DNA from: Paracoccus chinensis
Lineage (GTDB): Bacteria; Pseudomonadota; Alphaproteobacteria; Rhodobacterales; Rhodobacteraceae
Reading direction: 5' to 3'
NCBI RefSeq assembly: GCF_900102885.1
Contig: NZ_FNGE01000011.1
Coordinates: 57,898 to 121,897 of the forward strand
DNA: 64,000 bases
Shown piece by piece: positions 35,633-44,703 of this stretch. The first letter of the stretch is position 1. Every line of letters starts with the position of its first letter. Under the pieces are notes generated by a model, which worked only from the letters and a program-made list of their open reading frames with translations, did no database searches and had not been told where the DNA came from. The position numbers and the translations under genes were made by a program.

Positions 35633-36148
35633 TTACCGGTCCGAGGCGGTGGGGGGCGCGGCCGGAACCTGCGCGCCCGCGCGGCGCCAGCGGTCCTGCT
35701 CGGCCCAACTGTCCAGCGTCTGCGGCTCATAGGCGCGCTGGTAGACGTTGACGCGACCCAGAACCTCAAGCGGGCGGCGGCCGCGGCGGGCGCGCACGGC
35801 CTGGTCCTCGGCGGCCGTGACCTGACGCACGCCGGGGGTCACGCCCGCGCGGCCCGCATAGGTGACCAGCGCCCCGTCACCCGCGCCGATGCCCTGCTGG
35901 GCCAGGTGGCCCGGATTGCCCCCCAGGGCGGCGATGGCGTCGCCCGCCGGGTTCGGGTCGGTGATGTTGGCGCCGCCCGGCGTGGGCGCGGGCAGCTGCG
36001 CGAGGTCGGGCGGCAATTCCAGCGGCCGGGTGGGGACGATGGCGAATTCCTCGGGGCCGTCGTCCGAACCGGACAGGTTCATCAGCCGTCCGTCGTTGCC
36101 GCAGGCCGCAAGCGCCAGCACGGAAAGGGTCAGCAGAAAGGCCCGCAT
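35633..36148 (-). CDS. DUF3035 lipoprotein
   Basis: A protein of 171 residues starting at ATG 36148. The signal is [16 protein letters not shown] with the lipobox LAAC at Cys16. The mature part has [18 protein letters not shown], which is the DUF3035 hallmark, then a low-complexity region and [29 protein letters not shown]. It is probably an outer-membrane or periplasm-facing lipoprotein of unknown function. In Rhodobacterales it commonly lies between lspA and the M16 peptidases, as here; LspA processes exactly such prolipoproteins. Confidence 0.85.
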   Translation of the reverse strand: MRAFLLTLSVLALAACGNDGRLMNLSGSDDGPEEFAIVPTRPLELPPDLAQLPAPTPGGANITDPNPAGDAIAALGGNPGHLAQQGIGAGDGALVTYAGRAGVTPGVRQVTAAEDQAVRARRGRRPLEVLGRVNVYQRAYEPQTLDSWAEQDRWRRAGAQVPAAPPTASDR

Positions 36149-36180
36149 GGCACCACCCAAGGAAAAGCGTCGCGGCCCTT

Positions 36181-36855
36181 CTAGCGTGTCTTGCGCCGGT
36201 CGTCACGGCTCTTGTCGGGGGCCGGGGCAGGGGTGGCCGGACCCGGCTGGAAGACCAGCCCCAGCGCGCCCGCGAAGATCGCGATGTCGGCCACGTTGAA
36301 GCTGTAGGGGTTGCGCCAGCCGGGCAGCGACATGTTCAGGAAATCCGCGACCGCGCCATAGGCCAGGCGGTCGATGACATTGCCCACCGCCCCCCCGATC
36401 AGCAGCCCGGCCGCGACCTGTGCCAGCCGCCTGGGGCGCGCGCGGAAAAGCCAGACCGCGACCCAGGCGCAGATCACCACGGCCACAGCGATCAGCACCC
36501 ATCGCATCACCTCGACATCCGAGGACAGGAGCCCGAAGTTCACCCCCTGGTTCCAGGCCATGCGCAGGTTCAGCCAGGGATCGATCACGTCGATGGCCTG
36601 CACCTCGGGGAGGTTCAGCGCATGGACCACGATCCATTTCGTCAGCTGGTCCAGCGCCAGGATCACCAGTGCCGTACCCGCCGCCCACCAGAGGCTGGTT
36701 GGTCGCGGCGCAGGAGCAGGCGGCGCCGGGGGCTTGCGGCGGCGCTTGGGGGCGCTGCCGGCCGGCACCGCAGCCGGGGGCACGGCGTCGCCGGCGGTAG
36801 CCGCGATCTTGCGGCGCGGCTTCTTCGGCTTGGGGGCTTCGGCGTCGTCGCTCAT
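36181..36855 (-). CDS. lspA: lipoprotein signal peptidase with N-terminal extension
   Basis: A protein of 224 residues; the family usually has 160-170. The extra 52 residues at the N-terminus are Lys/Pro/Ala-rich and cytosolic. Four membrane helices follow, with [20 protein letters not shown] and the catalytic aspartates in AVADFLN (Asp171) and FNVADIAIF (Asp190). The enzyme removes the signal peptide from diacylated prolipoproteins. Its start overlaps the purH stop by one base. Confidence 0.95.
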   Translation of the reverse strand: MSDDAEAPKPKKPRRKIAATAGDAVPPAAVPAGSAPKRRRKPPAPPAPAPRPTSLWWAAGTALVILALDQLTKWIVVHALNLPEVQAIDVIDPWLNLRMAWNQGVNFGLLSSDVEVMRWVLIAVAVVICAWVAVWLFRARPRRLAQVAAGLLIGGAVGNVIDRLAYGAVADFLNMSLPGWRNPYSFNVADIAIFAGALGLVFQPGPATPAPAPDKSRDDRRKTR

Positions 36856-38438
36856 CAGTGGCGGAAGTGCCGCTGTCCGGTGAAGACCATGGCGAGGCCG
36901 AGGCGGTCGGCCGCCGCGATCACTTCCTCGTCGCGCATGGACCCGCCAGGCTGGATCACGGCGCGGGCGCCCGCCGCGGCCAGGGCCTCGATGCCGTCCG
37001 CGAAGGGGAAGAAGGCGTCGGATGCCACCGCCGCACCCTCGGTCAGCGGGGCGGCAAGGCCCAAGGCCTCGGCCATGTCCTCGGACTTGCGGCGACCGAT
37101 GCGGGTCGAATCGACCCGGCTCATCTGCCCCGCGCCGATGCCCACGGTGGCGCGGTCACGCGCATAGACGATGGCGTTCGACTTGACGTGCTTGGCGACG
37201 GTCCAGGCGAACATGAGATCGGCAAGCTCCGCCTCGGAGGGCTGGCGCTTTGTCACCACGCGCAGGTCAGCCTGCGTCACATGCCCGTTATCGCGGGTCT
37301 GGACGAGGAAGCCGCCCGCCACCTGCCGGAAGGTCAGCCCGCCCGCGCGGGCGTCGGGCAGGCCGCCGGTCGTCAGCAGGCGCAGGTTCTTCTTGGCGGC
37401 AAAGATCTCGCGGGCCTCGTCGTCCGCCTCGGGCGCGATGACGACCTCGGTAAATATCTCGGCGATGGCGCGGGCCGTGGGTGCGTCCAGCCGCCCGTTC
37501 AGCGCGACGATGCCGCCGAAGGCCGAGGTGCGGTCGCAGTCGAAGGCGCGGCGATAGGCCTGTTCCAGCGTCTCGGCACGGGCCACGCCGCAGGGGTTGG
37601 CGTGCTTGATGATGGCGACGGCGGGGCCTTCGGTGAACTCGGCCACCAGTTCGAAGGCCGCGTCGGTGTCGTTGATGTTGTTGTAGGAGAGTTCCTTGCC
37701 CTGCCACTGCCGCGCGGTGGCCACGCCCGGACGGGCCGAGCCGTCGGTATAGAAGGCCGCGGCCTGGTGCGGGTTCTCGCCATAGCGCAGGCTTTGCGCC
37801 AGCGTCCCGGCGAAGGCGCGGCGGCGCGGGGTTTCCTCGCCGATGGCCTGCGCCATCCAGGTCGAGACGGCCGCATCATAGGCGGCGGTGCGGGCATAGG
37901 CGGCTTGCGCCATGCGCTTGCGGAAGGGCAGGGTAGTGGCGCCCCCGTTGGCGTCCAGTTCCGCCAGCACGGCGTCGTAATCCTGCACGTCCACCACTGT
38001 CGTGACGTAAGCGTGGTTCTTGGCCGCGGCGCGGATCATCGCCGGGCCGCCGATGTCGATGTTCTCGATGCAGTCGTCGTAGGCTGCGCCTTTCGCCACC
38101 GTTTCCTCGAAGGGATAGAGGTTGACCACCAGCAGGTCGATCGGGGCGACTCCGTGCTCTTCCATGCTGGCGCGGTGCTCGGCATTGTCGCGCAGCGCCA
38201 GAAGGCCGCCGTGGACGGCCGGGTGCAGCGTCTTGACGCGGCCGTCCATCATCTCGGGGAAGCCGGTGACGTCGGCAACGTCGCGGACGTCCAGCCCGGC
38301 GTCGCGCAGGGCCTTGGCCGTGCCACCGGTGGAGAGCAATTCGACCCCGCGCGAGGCCAGGGCCTTGGCGAAGTCGACAAGCCCCTGCTTGTCCGAGACG
38401 GAAATCAGCGCGCGGCGCAGGTCGATGCGGTCGGTCAT
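36855..38438 (-). CDS. purH: bifunctional AICAR transformylase / IMP cyclohydrolase
   Basis: A protein of 527 residues from ATG 38438, the standard length. The N-terminal IMP cyclohydrolase domain ([45 protein letters not shown]) is followed by the AICAR transformylase domain with the catalytic Lys-His of IKHANPCG and [13 protein letters not shown] sequence. It carries out the last two steps of IMP synthesis. It heads the minus-strand unit purH-lspA-DUF3035-M16-M16. Confidence 0.97.
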   Translation of the reverse strand: MTDRIDLRRALISVSDKQGLVDFAKALASRGVELLSTGGTAKALRDAGLDVRDVADVTGFPEMMDGRVKTLHPAVHGGLLALRDNAEHRASMEEHGVAPIDLLVVNLYPFEETVAKGAAYDDCIENIDIGGPAMIRAAAKNHAYVTTVVDVQDYDAVLAELDANGGATTLPFRKRMAQAAYARTAAYDAAVSTWMAQAIGEETPRRRAFAGTLAQSLRYGENPHQAAAFYTDGSARPGVATARQWQGKELSYNNINDTDAAFELVAEFTEGPAVAIIKHANPCGVARAETLEQAYRRAFDCDRTSAFGGIVALNGRLDAPTARAIAEIFTEVVIAPEADDEAREIFAAKKNLRLLTTGGLPDARAGGLTFRQVAGGFLVQTRDNGHVTQADLRVVTKRQPSEAELADLMFAWTVAKHVKSNAIVYARDRATVGIGAGQMSRVDSTRIGRRKSEDMAEALGLAAPLTEGAAVASDAFFPFADGIEALAAAGARAVIQPGGSMRDEEVIAAADRLGLAMVFTGQRHFRH

Positions 38439-38553
38439 GGGACGGGCCTTCGATGGCAAGCCGGGGAGTCGCGCCGTCCCTAGCGTCACGGGCCGCGACA
38501 GTCCAGCGCGCCGCCCCTTTTCCGCCGAAGGCCGCGGCTGTAGCGTGGCGCGC

Positions 38554-39006
38554 ATGACAGATTACACCGAGCTTTCCGCCCGCATCCGCGCCCTGACCGA
38601 GGGCGAAAGCGACGAGGTCGCGCTGATGGCCACCGTCGCCTGCGAGTTGCACCATGCCGACGCGCGTTTCGACTGGACCGGCTTCTACCGCGTGACCGGA
38701 CCCGAGGTGCTGAAGATCGGCCCCTACCAGGGCGGCCACGGCTGCCTGGTGATCCCCTTCTCGCGGGGGGTCTGCGGAGCCGCCGCCCGCACCCGCCAGA
38801 CGCAGCTTGTGCCGGATGTCGAGGCATTCCCGGGCCATATCGCCTGCTCCTCCTCGACCCGGTCCGAGATCGTCGTGCCGGTGATCGGCGCGAATGATCG
38901 GCTGATCGGCGTGCTGGATATCGACAGTGACCGGCCGGAGGCGTTCACTGAAGCCGATGCCGAGGCCTTGGAAGGGATGATGCGCGATGTCTTCGGAACG
39001 CTCTGA
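38554..39006 (+). CDS. GAF-domain free methionine-(R)-sulfoxide reductase
   Basis: A protein of 150 residues consisting of a single GAF domain. The fRMsr signature is clear: [51 protein letters not shown], and SEIVVPV with VLDIDSD. The three conserved cysteines (in GCLVIP, GVCG and HIAC) support reductase activity on free Met-R-SO with thioredoxin. It is divergent from purH and its end overlaps the first GFA gene by 20 bases. Confidence 0.9.
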   Translation: MTDYTELSARIRALTEGESDEVALMATVACELHHADARFDWTGFYRVTGPEVLKIGPYQGGHGCLVIPFSRGVCGAAARTRQTQLVPDVEAFPGHIACSSSTRSEIVVPVIGANDRLIGVLDIDSDRPEAFTEADAEALEGMMRDVFGTL

Positions 39007-39379
39007 GATCAGCGGCGCCTGCCTCTGCGGCGCAGTCCACTTCACCGGGCGGCTGACCTCCGAACCGGTCGGCGCCTGCCACTGTTCCCAATGCCGGCGC
39101 TGGAGCGGGCATTTCTGGGCCGGTGCCGAGTTGCGCGATCCGCTGATCGAGGGCGAGCCGCTGCGCTGGTTCCGCTCGTCCCAGGAGGCCGAGCGCGGCT
39201 TCTGCTCGAACTGCGGATCGTCGCTCTTCTGGCGCGAGGTCGGCTCGCGCCGCACGGTCGTCTCGGCGGGCGCGATCACGCCGCCGACGGGACTGCGGCT
39301 GGAAGGACATATCTACGTGGCCGACAAGGGCGACTATTACGACATCGCCGACGGCCTGCCGCAGCAGGCGCAGTCATGA
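38987..39379 (+). CDS. GFA/CENP-V-domain zinc protein, copy 1
   Basis: The product has 130 residues. The zinc-binding pattern ACLCGAVHF, ACHCSQCRRW and FCSNCGSSLFW matches the GFA family (glutathione-dependent formaldehyde-activating enzyme fold). Most members do not act on formaldehyde, and the substrate here is unknown. It overlaps the fRMsr gene by 20 bases and the second GFA copy by four (ATGA). The two copies are similar along their whole length, so they arose by tandem duplication. Confidence 0.9.
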   Translation: MSSERSEISGACLCGAVHFTGRLTSEPVGACHCSQCRRWSGHFWAGAELRDPLIEGEPLRWFRSSQEAERGFCSNCGSSLFWREVGSRRTVVSAGAITPPTGLRLEGHIYVADKGDYYDIADGLPQQAQS

Positions 39380-39765
39380 CCACGCGCCACGCCCGCTGCC
39401 TCTGCGGCGCGGTCCGCGCCACCATCCGGGGCGAGCTGGACGACATCGCCGCCTGCCATTGCAGCCAGTGCCGCCGCTGGTCCGGCCATGTCTGGGCCGC
39501 CGTCCCCGTCCCCGACGACGGGCTGGAGATCGAGGGCGAGGATCACCTCCGCTGGTTCAAGTCCTCGGACAAGGCCGAACGCGGCTTCTGCGACACCTGC
39601 GGCAGCTCGATCTTCTGGCGCGCCTTCGGCCGGGGCGAGACCGACGTGGCGCTGGGCTGCATCGAGCCGCCCACCGGCCTGCACCTGCAGCGCCACATCT
39701 GGGTGGGCGACAAGGGCGACTATTACGAGATCGCGGACGGCGTGCCGCAGGACGGACAGGAATGA
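39376..39765 (+). CDS. GFA/CENP-V-domain zinc protein, copy 2
   Basis: A protein of 129 residues, the tandem paralogue of the preceding gene: RCLCGAVRA, ACHCSQCRRWSGHVW, FCDTCGSSIFWR, EPPTGLHLQRHIWVGDKGDYYEI. All zinc cysteines are kept. It overlaps both neighbours by four bases (ATGA), so fRMsr, both GFA genes and the LysE-type gene are translated as a chain. Confidence 0.9.
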   Translation: MTTRHARCLCGAVRATIRGELDDIAACHCSQCRRWSGHVWAAVPVPDDGLEIEGEDHLRWFKSSDKAERGFCDTCGSSIFWRAFGRGETDVALGCIEPPTGLHLQRHIWVGDKGDYYEIADGVPQDGQE

Positions 39766-40388
39766 TCTGGGACACGCTGGGGAACATCCCCCTGCCGCAA
39801 CTTCTGGCCTTTATCTCGGGGGGGCTGGTGCTGAACGCCGCGCCCGGGCAGGACGTGTTCTTCGCCACCGCCTCGGGCATCCAGGGTGGGCCAAGGGCCG
39901 GGGCGCTGGCGGGATTGGGCGTTGGCATCGGCGTGCTGTTCCACGTGACGATGACGACGCTGGGCTTGGGCGCGGTAATCGCCGCCCACCCCGAGGCGCT
40001 GTCGGCGATCAAGTGGATCGGGGCAGGCTACCTGCTGTATCTGGCGTGGAAGGCCTGGACCGCGCCCGCGCCGGACCCCTCGGCGCGGCCGGTGGTGCGC
40101 TCGCGCGACGTGATCCGGCGGGGCATCCTGTCGAACGTGCTGAACCCCAAGCCGGTGCTGTTCCTGCTGGCCTTCCTGCCGCAGTTCACCAGTCCTGCGC
40201 ATGGGCCGGTCTGGCACCAGCTGCTGGGTCTGGGACTGATCTTCGCCTTCACCGGCACGCTGATCACCATGGCCTACGGGATCGCGGCGGGCTGGCTGGG
40301 GATGCGGCTGGCGGGGCGGCTGGGCATCCTCAACCGCATCGCGGCGGTGATGTTCGCCGGGCTGGCGGTGCGGCTGGTCGCCCGCTAA
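39762..40388 (+). CDS. LysE/RhtB-family amino-acid exporter
   Basis: A 208-residue protein with six predicted membrane helices. The family start FISGGLVLNAAPGQDVFFATASGIQGG, GYLLYLAWKAW, and NPKPVLFLLAFLPQF are typical for LysE/RhtB permeases, which export lysine, homoserine, threonine or related compounds. Substrate not predictable. It overlaps GFA copy 2 by four bases. Confidence 0.92.
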   Translation: MIWDTLGNIPLPQLLAFISGGLVLNAAPGQDVFFATASGIQGGPRAGALAGLGVGIGVLFHVTMTTLGLGAVIAAHPEALSAIKWIGAGYLLYLAWKAWTAPAPDPSARPVVRSRDVIRRGILSNVLNPKPVLFLLAFLPQFTSPAHGPVWHQLLGLGLIFAFTGTLITMAYGIAAGWLGMRLAGRLGILNRIAAVMFAGLAVRLVAR

Positions 40389-40397
40389 GTCGGGGCC

Positions 40398-41045
40398 ATG
40401 AGCTTCGTTTATCAGCCGACCCAGGAACAGCCCCGCCTGATCCACCATGACGACCAGATCCTCGTGGTGGAAAAGCCCGCGGGCCTTCTGTCCGTGCCGG
40501 GCAGGGGAGAGGACCGGGCCGACTGCCTCATCAACCGGCTGCGCGGGGCCTTTCCGACGGTGCTGCTGGTGCACCGGCTGGACATGGACACCTCGGGCAT
40601 CATGGTCTTCGGGCTGACGCCGCACGCGCAGAAGCACCTCGGCCAGCAGTTCGAGCGGCGGCAGGTGAAAAAGGCATACGTGGCAAGGGTTTGGGGTCGG
40701 CTTGAGGGCAAGGAAGGCCGGGTGGACCTGCCGCTGATCGTGGACTGGCCGAACCGGCCGCGGCAGAAGGTGGACCATGCCGAGGGCCGCCCGGCGCAGA
40801 CCGACTGGCGGGTGATCCGCGCCTCCGACGCCGAGACCCGCGTCCGCCTTTATCCGCTGACCGGGCGCAGCCACCAACTGCGGGTCCACATGGCGAGCCT
40901 CGGGCATCCGATCCTGGGCGATCCGCTTTACGCCGAGGGACCCGCCGCCGACCACCCGCGGCTGATGCTGCATGCCGAGTCGCTGCGGCTGCGGCACCCC
41001 GACAGCAACGCGACGATGAGCTTCTCGGCGCCGCCGCTGTTCTGA
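40398..41045 (+). CDS. rluA: RluA-type pseudouridine synthase
   Basis: A protein of 215 residues without an S4 domain, the size of E. coli RluA. Catalytic motif HRLDMDTSGIMVFG (Asp about 59), followed by KKAYVARVWG and the RluA-specific DWPNRPRQKVDH-GRPAQTDW, then PLTGRSHQLRVHMASLGHPILGDPLY. It is likely to modify 23S rRNA U746 and tRNA U32 as in E. coli. It starts nine bases after the exporter gene. Confidence 0.9.
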   Translation: MSFVYQPTQEQPRLIHHDDQILVVEKPAGLLSVPGRGEDRADCLINRLRGAFPTVLLVHRLDMDTSGIMVFGLTPHAQKHLGQQFERRQVKKAYVARVWGRLEGKEGRVDLPLIVDWPNRPRQKVDHAEGRPAQTDWRVIRASDAETRVRLYPLTGRSHQLRVHMASLGHPILGDPLYAEGPAADHPRLMLHAESLRLRHPDSNATMSFSAPPLF

Positions 41046-41065
41046 TCCCGTTCCCCGCACGGACC

Positions 41066-41103
41066 ATGCACGACCGATGCACATCCGATGCACGGGTGAT
41101 GCA
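41066..41103 (+). promoter_or_regulatory. four ATGCA boxes at exact 11-base spacing
   Basis: ATGCA occurs at 41066, 41077, 41088 and 41099. The first three extend to ATGCAC. The 11-base period puts all copies on one DNA face. They lie 58-95 bases before the lipocalin start, which is where an activator or cooperative repressor would bind. Confidence 0.5.
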
Positions 41104-41160
41104 GACGCAACCCTTTTGCCCCCTCGGGGCGTTGGACCCCCGACTGACGGAGGTTCACCC

Positions 41161-41760
41161 ATGCGTATCCGCACCATCGCCACGGGGCTTGCCGCCCTCG
41201 CCGCCCTCTCCGCCGCCTCGCGCGCGATCATGACCCGCGTGCCGAGGGGCATCGAGCCCGTTACCGGCTTCGACGCCCGGCTCTACATGGGCCGCTGGTA
41301 CGAGATCGCGCGCCTGAACCACCGCTTCGAGCGCGGCATGAGTGACGTGACCGCCGACTATGCGCTGAACGCGGACGGCAGCGTGCGGGTAATCAACAGC
41401 GGCGTCAGGAACGGCCGCCGCAAGTCGGTCGAGGGCACCGCCCGCTTCAAGGGCTCCCCGGATGTGGCGAGCCTCGCCGTCAGCTTCTTCCCCGGCTTTC
41501 CCGGCGGCTACCACGTCTTCGCCCTGGACGAGGGCTACCAGTGGGCGATGATCTCGGGCCCGGACCGGGGCTACCTGTGGATCCTCGCCCGCCAGCCGGG
41601 AATGGAGGAGGAGCTATACCGGCAGCTCGTGGGGATCGCGGTGGACCGGGGGTTCCAAGTGGAGGGGTTGATCCGGGTGGAGCATGGTACGGGCGGGCCG
41701 CCGGCACGATCCGGTGCTTCGTTCAAAGGAAATCGAAGTTCTTCGTCAGGTGAGCAATAG
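41161..41760 (+). CDS. lipocalin family protein (Blc-like)
   Basis: A protein of 199 residues; GGAGG precedes the ATG. The N-terminal hydrophobic segment has no lipobox cysteine, unlike E. coli Blc, so it is probably a secreted or anchored form. The lipocalin signature is YMGRWYEIARLNHRFERG. It continues with VTADYALNADGSVRVINSG, KSVEGTARF, YHVFALDEGYQWAMISGPDRGYLWILARQP and the final helix YRQLVGIAVDRGF. The last 25 residues (after VEGLIRVEH) are not family-like and lie at the edge of the low-GC DUF4062 islet. Role: binding of fatty acids or lysophospholipids in the envelope. Confidence 0.92.
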   Translation: MRIRTIATGLAALAALSAASRAIMTRVPRGIEPVTGFDARLYMGRWYEIARLNHRFERGMSDVTADYALNADGSVRVINSGVRNGRRKSVEGTARFKGSPDVASLAVSFFPGFPGGYHVFALDEGYQWAMISGPDRGYLWILARQPGMEEELYRQLVGIAVDRGFQVEGLIRVEHGTGGPPARSGASFKGNRSSSSGEQ

Positions 41761-41886
41761 ACACGAAGAACCTACAGCAGATGCCCCAGCCGTGCTGAAA
41801 GTGGCGCGGCGATCTTTTAGCCTTTGTCGTCAGCCTTTTTTGTGCCATGTGACGTGAGGCTTCATTTAGAGATACGTGGGAAGATT

Positions 41887-42903
41887 TTGTCTTATTCTGT
41901 TCGTTACCAAGTTTTTGTCAGCTCTACGTTCACGGATCTCGCCGCTGAGAGGGCGGAAGTTATTCAAGCGATCTGGGAGTTAGACTGCATCCCGACCGGC
42001 ATGGAGGCGTTTGTTGCATCCAACGAGGGGCAATGGGATGTGATCAAGCGTGTTATAGATGAGTGTGACTACTACATTCTTATCATCGGGGGACGTTACG
42101 GATCCATGACCCCTGAAGGTATGAGTTACACAGAAAAAGAGTATCGTTACGCAAAGGAGATAGGTTTACCCGTCTTGGCGTTTGTCCACGGCGAACCCGA
42201 GAGCATTCCAGTGGGAAAGACAGAGAAGGATGCGGGTTCGCGTCAAAAACTCGATTCCTTCCGGTCTGAAGTTATGGCTATTCATCCCATAAGGAGCTGG
42301 AAAACTCCTTCAGAACTAGGTGGCCTTGTGTCGCGCTCATTGGTTAGAGAGATAAAGATTTCTCCTCGGCCCGGTTGGATACGGAACGACGGCTCCTCCC
42401 CCATTTCTCTTTTGGAGCGGATTAATGATCTTTCAGAAGAAAATCAGCGGCTCCAGGAGCAGCTTGAGGCTCAGAAGGCCGAGGAGGATGATGATAGTCT
42501 TGAATCAGGAGACGATAGAGTAACCGTTTACGGGTGGCGACGTGAACGTGATGTGGAGTGGAACCGGATTGAAGCCAACTGGCATGTTAGCGTGTCTTGG
42601 AATGAGCTTTTTCGAGATATAGGTCCAGCGTTGATCAACGAAACGACCGAAGATAAGTTGATCAATCTGATTTCTAGGTTTAACTCACTGCACCATACTG
42701 AGAACGAAGTCTTGAGCGTCACGCTGGCCGTTGAGTGTTGGAGTGAAATACTGGTACAGTTCCGTGCCCTCGGATTGATAACTCAAGGCATAAAGAAGCG
42801 TGGAGTTAATGATAGGGGAAGCTACTGGGGCATCACCCAAAAGGGTGACCGTCTGCTAATCAAGCTTCTGGCCCGACGAAAGCAACCTCCGGACGTCACC
42901 TAG
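41887..42903 (+). CDS. DUF4062-domain protein with coiled coil and C-terminal unknown domain
   Basis: TTG at 41887 is preferred because the product then begins YSVRYQVFVSSTFTDLAAER, the usual DUF4062 start; a TTG at 41824 would add 21 atypical residues. The DUF4062 domain spans about 1-155 (YYILIIGGRYGS, SYTEKEYRYAKE, PVLAFVH). This family has a TIR-like fold and often sits at the N-terminus of NLR-like STAND proteins in bacteria and animals. Residues 173-203 form a coiled coil (LLERINDLSEENQRLQEQLEAQ). Residues 225-335 may end in a winged-helix-like module (LVQFRALGLITQG...GSYWGITQKGDRLLIKLL). Base composition and codon use are clearly less GC-rich than every neighbour. No NTPase or partner is next to it. 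Confidence 0.75.
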   Translation: MSYSVRYQVFVSSTFTDLAAERAEVIQAIWELDCIPTGMEAFVASNEGQWDVIKRVIDECDYYILIIGGRYGSMTPEGMSYTEKEYRYAKEIGLPVLAFVHGEPESIPVGKTEKDAGSRQKLDSFRSEVMAIHPIRSWKTPSELGGLVSRSLVREIKISPRPGWIRNDGSSPISLLERINDLSEENQRLQEQLEAQKAEEDDDSLESGDDRVTVYGWRRERDVEWNRIEANWHVSVSWNELFRDIGPALINETTEDKLINLISRFNSLHHTENEVLSVTLAVECWSEILVQFRALGLITQGIKKRGVNDRGSYWGITQKGDRLLIKLLARRKQPPDVT

Positions 42904-43078
42904 TCACCCGCCACAATCGAAAACGCTGAAAAGTTCTATCGTCAACAATAGAAGTGCACCGAACAGCAGCTTCGTTCCGCCTTGTGGACGTTCAAAGGCC
43001 AAGACCAGTTCGGTCCTAGCTTACTACACAATCATCGAGAACCGACCAGACGCTCGGTAAATGCGCTACCCGCCTCCC
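42904..43078. other. right part of the low-GC islet
   Basis: No gene. It contains CGTTCAAAGG at 42989-42998, a copy of the ten bases at 41720-41729 on the other side of the DUF4062 gene, and GCTTCGTTC (42969-42977), also present at 41716-41724. Confidence 0.5.
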
Positions 43079-43273
43079 TCACCTCCGCCCCCCGTATTTC
43101 GCCTTCGGCCCTGCGATCCACCAGGCGATCAGCCCGGCGACCGGCAGGATCGCCACGACCAGCACCCAGATGATCTTGCTACGGCCCGTGGCGCCCGAGT
43201 TGATGATCGAGGCGATGGCCCAGATGTCGAGGACGAAGATGATCAGGCCGAAGATGCTGCCGAAGAAGTTCAT
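43079..43273 (-). CDS. PLD-nuclease N-terminal (PLDc_N) small membrane protein
   Basis: A protein of 64 residues with two membrane helices: FGLIIFVLDIWAIASIINSG and KIIWVLVVAILPVAGLIAWWIAGPKAKYG. This is the PLDc_N two-helix unit, known as the membrane anchor of cardiolipin synthases and often found alone in Proteobacteria. It has no catalytic domain. It lies downstream of hslU behind a long hairpin. Function unknown. Confidence 0.82.
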   Translation of the reverse strand: MNFFGSIFGLIIFVLDIWAIASIINSGATGRSKIIWVLVVAILPVAGLIAWWIAGPKAKYGGRR

Positions 43274-43296
43274 CGGGATGGCTCCGTGAGTGAGGG

Positions 43297-43338
43297 GGCG
43301 CGACCGGCCCGTTGTTGCGTCAACGGGCTGGCCGCGCC
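43297..43338. other. long intergenic hairpin between hslU and the PLDc_N gene
   Basis: Positions 43297-43314 pair with 43321-43338 in an 18-position stem (one mismatch, one G-T) with a six-base loop. No T-run follows on the minus strand, so it may act as a rho-dependent terminator, RNA-protection or processing element rather than a simple terminator. Confidence 0.6.
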
Positions 43339-43348
43339 GGGGTTCCCC

Positions 43349-44647
43349 TTACAGCACGTAGCGCGACAAGTCGGCCGAGCGGGCGAGGTCGCCAAGCTGG
43401 GATTCGACGAAACCGGCGTTGACCGTGATCGCCTCGCCCTTGCGGTCGGGGGCGGTGAAGGAGAGGTCCTCGAAGACGCGCTCGATCACCGTGTAGAGGC
43501 GGCGGGCGCCGATGTTCTCGACGCTGCCGTTCACCTCGGCGGCGATGCGGGCCAGCGCCGCGATGCCGTCGGCGGTGAAGCTGACCTCGACGCCCTCGGT
43601 CCGCATGAGGGCGGCATATTGCAGGGTCAGGGCGTTGTCGGTCTCGGTCAGGATGCGGACGAAGTCGGCCTCGGTGAGCGCGCGCAGTTCGACGCGGATC
43701 GGCAGGCGGCCCTGAAGCTCGGGCAGCAGGTCCGAGGGCTTGGCCACGTGGAAGGCACCGCTCGCGATGAACAGGATGTGGTCGGTGCGGACGGGGCCGT
43801 ATTTCGTGCTGACCGTCGTGCCCTCGATCAGCGGCAGCAGGTCGCGCTGGACGCCCTCGCGGCTGATGTCGCCGCCGCGGGTCTCGGCGCGGGCGCAGAC
43901 CTTGTCGATCTCGTCGATGAAGACGATGCCGGACTGCTGCACGGCCTCGAGGGCGGCGGCCTTGATCTGCTCGTCGTCCAGCAGCTTGTCGGCTTCTTCG
44001 GCGATCAGCAGATCGTAGGATTGCGCCACCGTGACCTTGCGGCGCACGCGGCGGCCGCCGAAGGCTTTCATCAGCGCGCCGAGGTCCATCATCTGGCCCA
44101 TGCCGGGCTGGCCGGGAACCTCCATCCCGAGGGGGCTCGAGGTGTCGTTCAGTTCCAGTTCGATCACGGTGTCGTCCAGTTCGCCCCGGCGCAGCTTGCC
44201 GCGGAAAAGCTCGCGGGTCTGGTCGCGGGCGTTCTCGCCGGCCAGTGCCTCGATCACGCGGGCCTCGGCGGCCTCGCGGGCGCGGGACTTGACGGCGTCG
44301 CGCATCCGCTCGCGCGTCTCGACCATGGCGGCGTCGGTCAGGTCGCGGATGATCTGTTCGACGTCGCGGCCGACATAGCCGACCTCGGTGAACTTGGTGG
44401 CCTCGACCTTGACGAAGGGGGCGTGGGCGAGCTTCGCCAGACGGCGCGAGATCTCGGTCTTGCCGACGCCGGTCGGGCCGATCATCAGGATGTTCTTGGG
44501 ATAGACCTCGTCGCGCAGGTCGTCGGCCAGCTGCTGGCGGCGCCAGCGGTTGCGCATCGCCACGGCCACCGCACGCTTGGCCTCGGCCTGTCCGATGATG
44601 AAGCGGTCAAGCTCGGCGGTGATCTCGCGGGGGGTCAGGTCGGTCAT
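43349..44647 (-). CDS. hslU: ATP-dependent protease ATPase subunit HslU
   Basis: A protein of 432 residues, normal length. N-terminal [34 protein letters not shown], Walker [10 protein letters not shown] (about 58-66), the intermediate I-domain, Walker B FIDEIDK, sensor region [12 protein letters not shown] and the C-terminal LSRYVL that docks into HslV. HslU unfolds substrates and feeds them to HslV. It is about 4.2 kb away from hslV, with a CoA-ester gene cluster between. A CTTG (44703-44700, minus strand) before the gene could be part of a heat-shock promoter. Confidence 0.97.
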   Translation of the reverse strand: MTDLTPREITAELDRFIIGQAEAKRAVAVAMRNRWRRQQLADDLRDEVYPKNILMIGPTGVGKTEISRRLAKLAHAPFVKVEATKFTEVGYVGRDVEQIIRDLTDAAMVETRERMRDAVKSRAREAAEARVIEALAGENARDQTRELFRGKLRRGELDDTVIELELNDTSSPLGMEVPGQPGMGQMMDLGALMKAFGGRRVRRKVTVAQSYDLLIAEEADKLLDDEQIKAAALEAVQQSGIVFIDEIDKVCARAETRGGDISREGVQRDLLPLIEGTTVSTKYGPVRTDHILFIASGAFHVAKPSDLLPELQGRLPIRVELRALTEADFVRILTETDNALTLQYAALMRTEGVEVSFTADGIAALARIAAEVNGSVENIGARRLYTVIERVFEDLSFTAPDRKGEAITVNAGFVESQLGDLARSADLSRYVL

Positions 44648-44703
44648 GGCGTCCTCAGGGTTTCCGTGCCGCCGACTTATGCAGCCGGGGCGGAAACGCC
44701 AAG

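Noticed and set aside
41824..41886. Longer DUF4062 protein starting at TTG 41824
   Set aside because: The extra residues are not family-like, and the later TTG gives the standard DUF4062 N-terminus.
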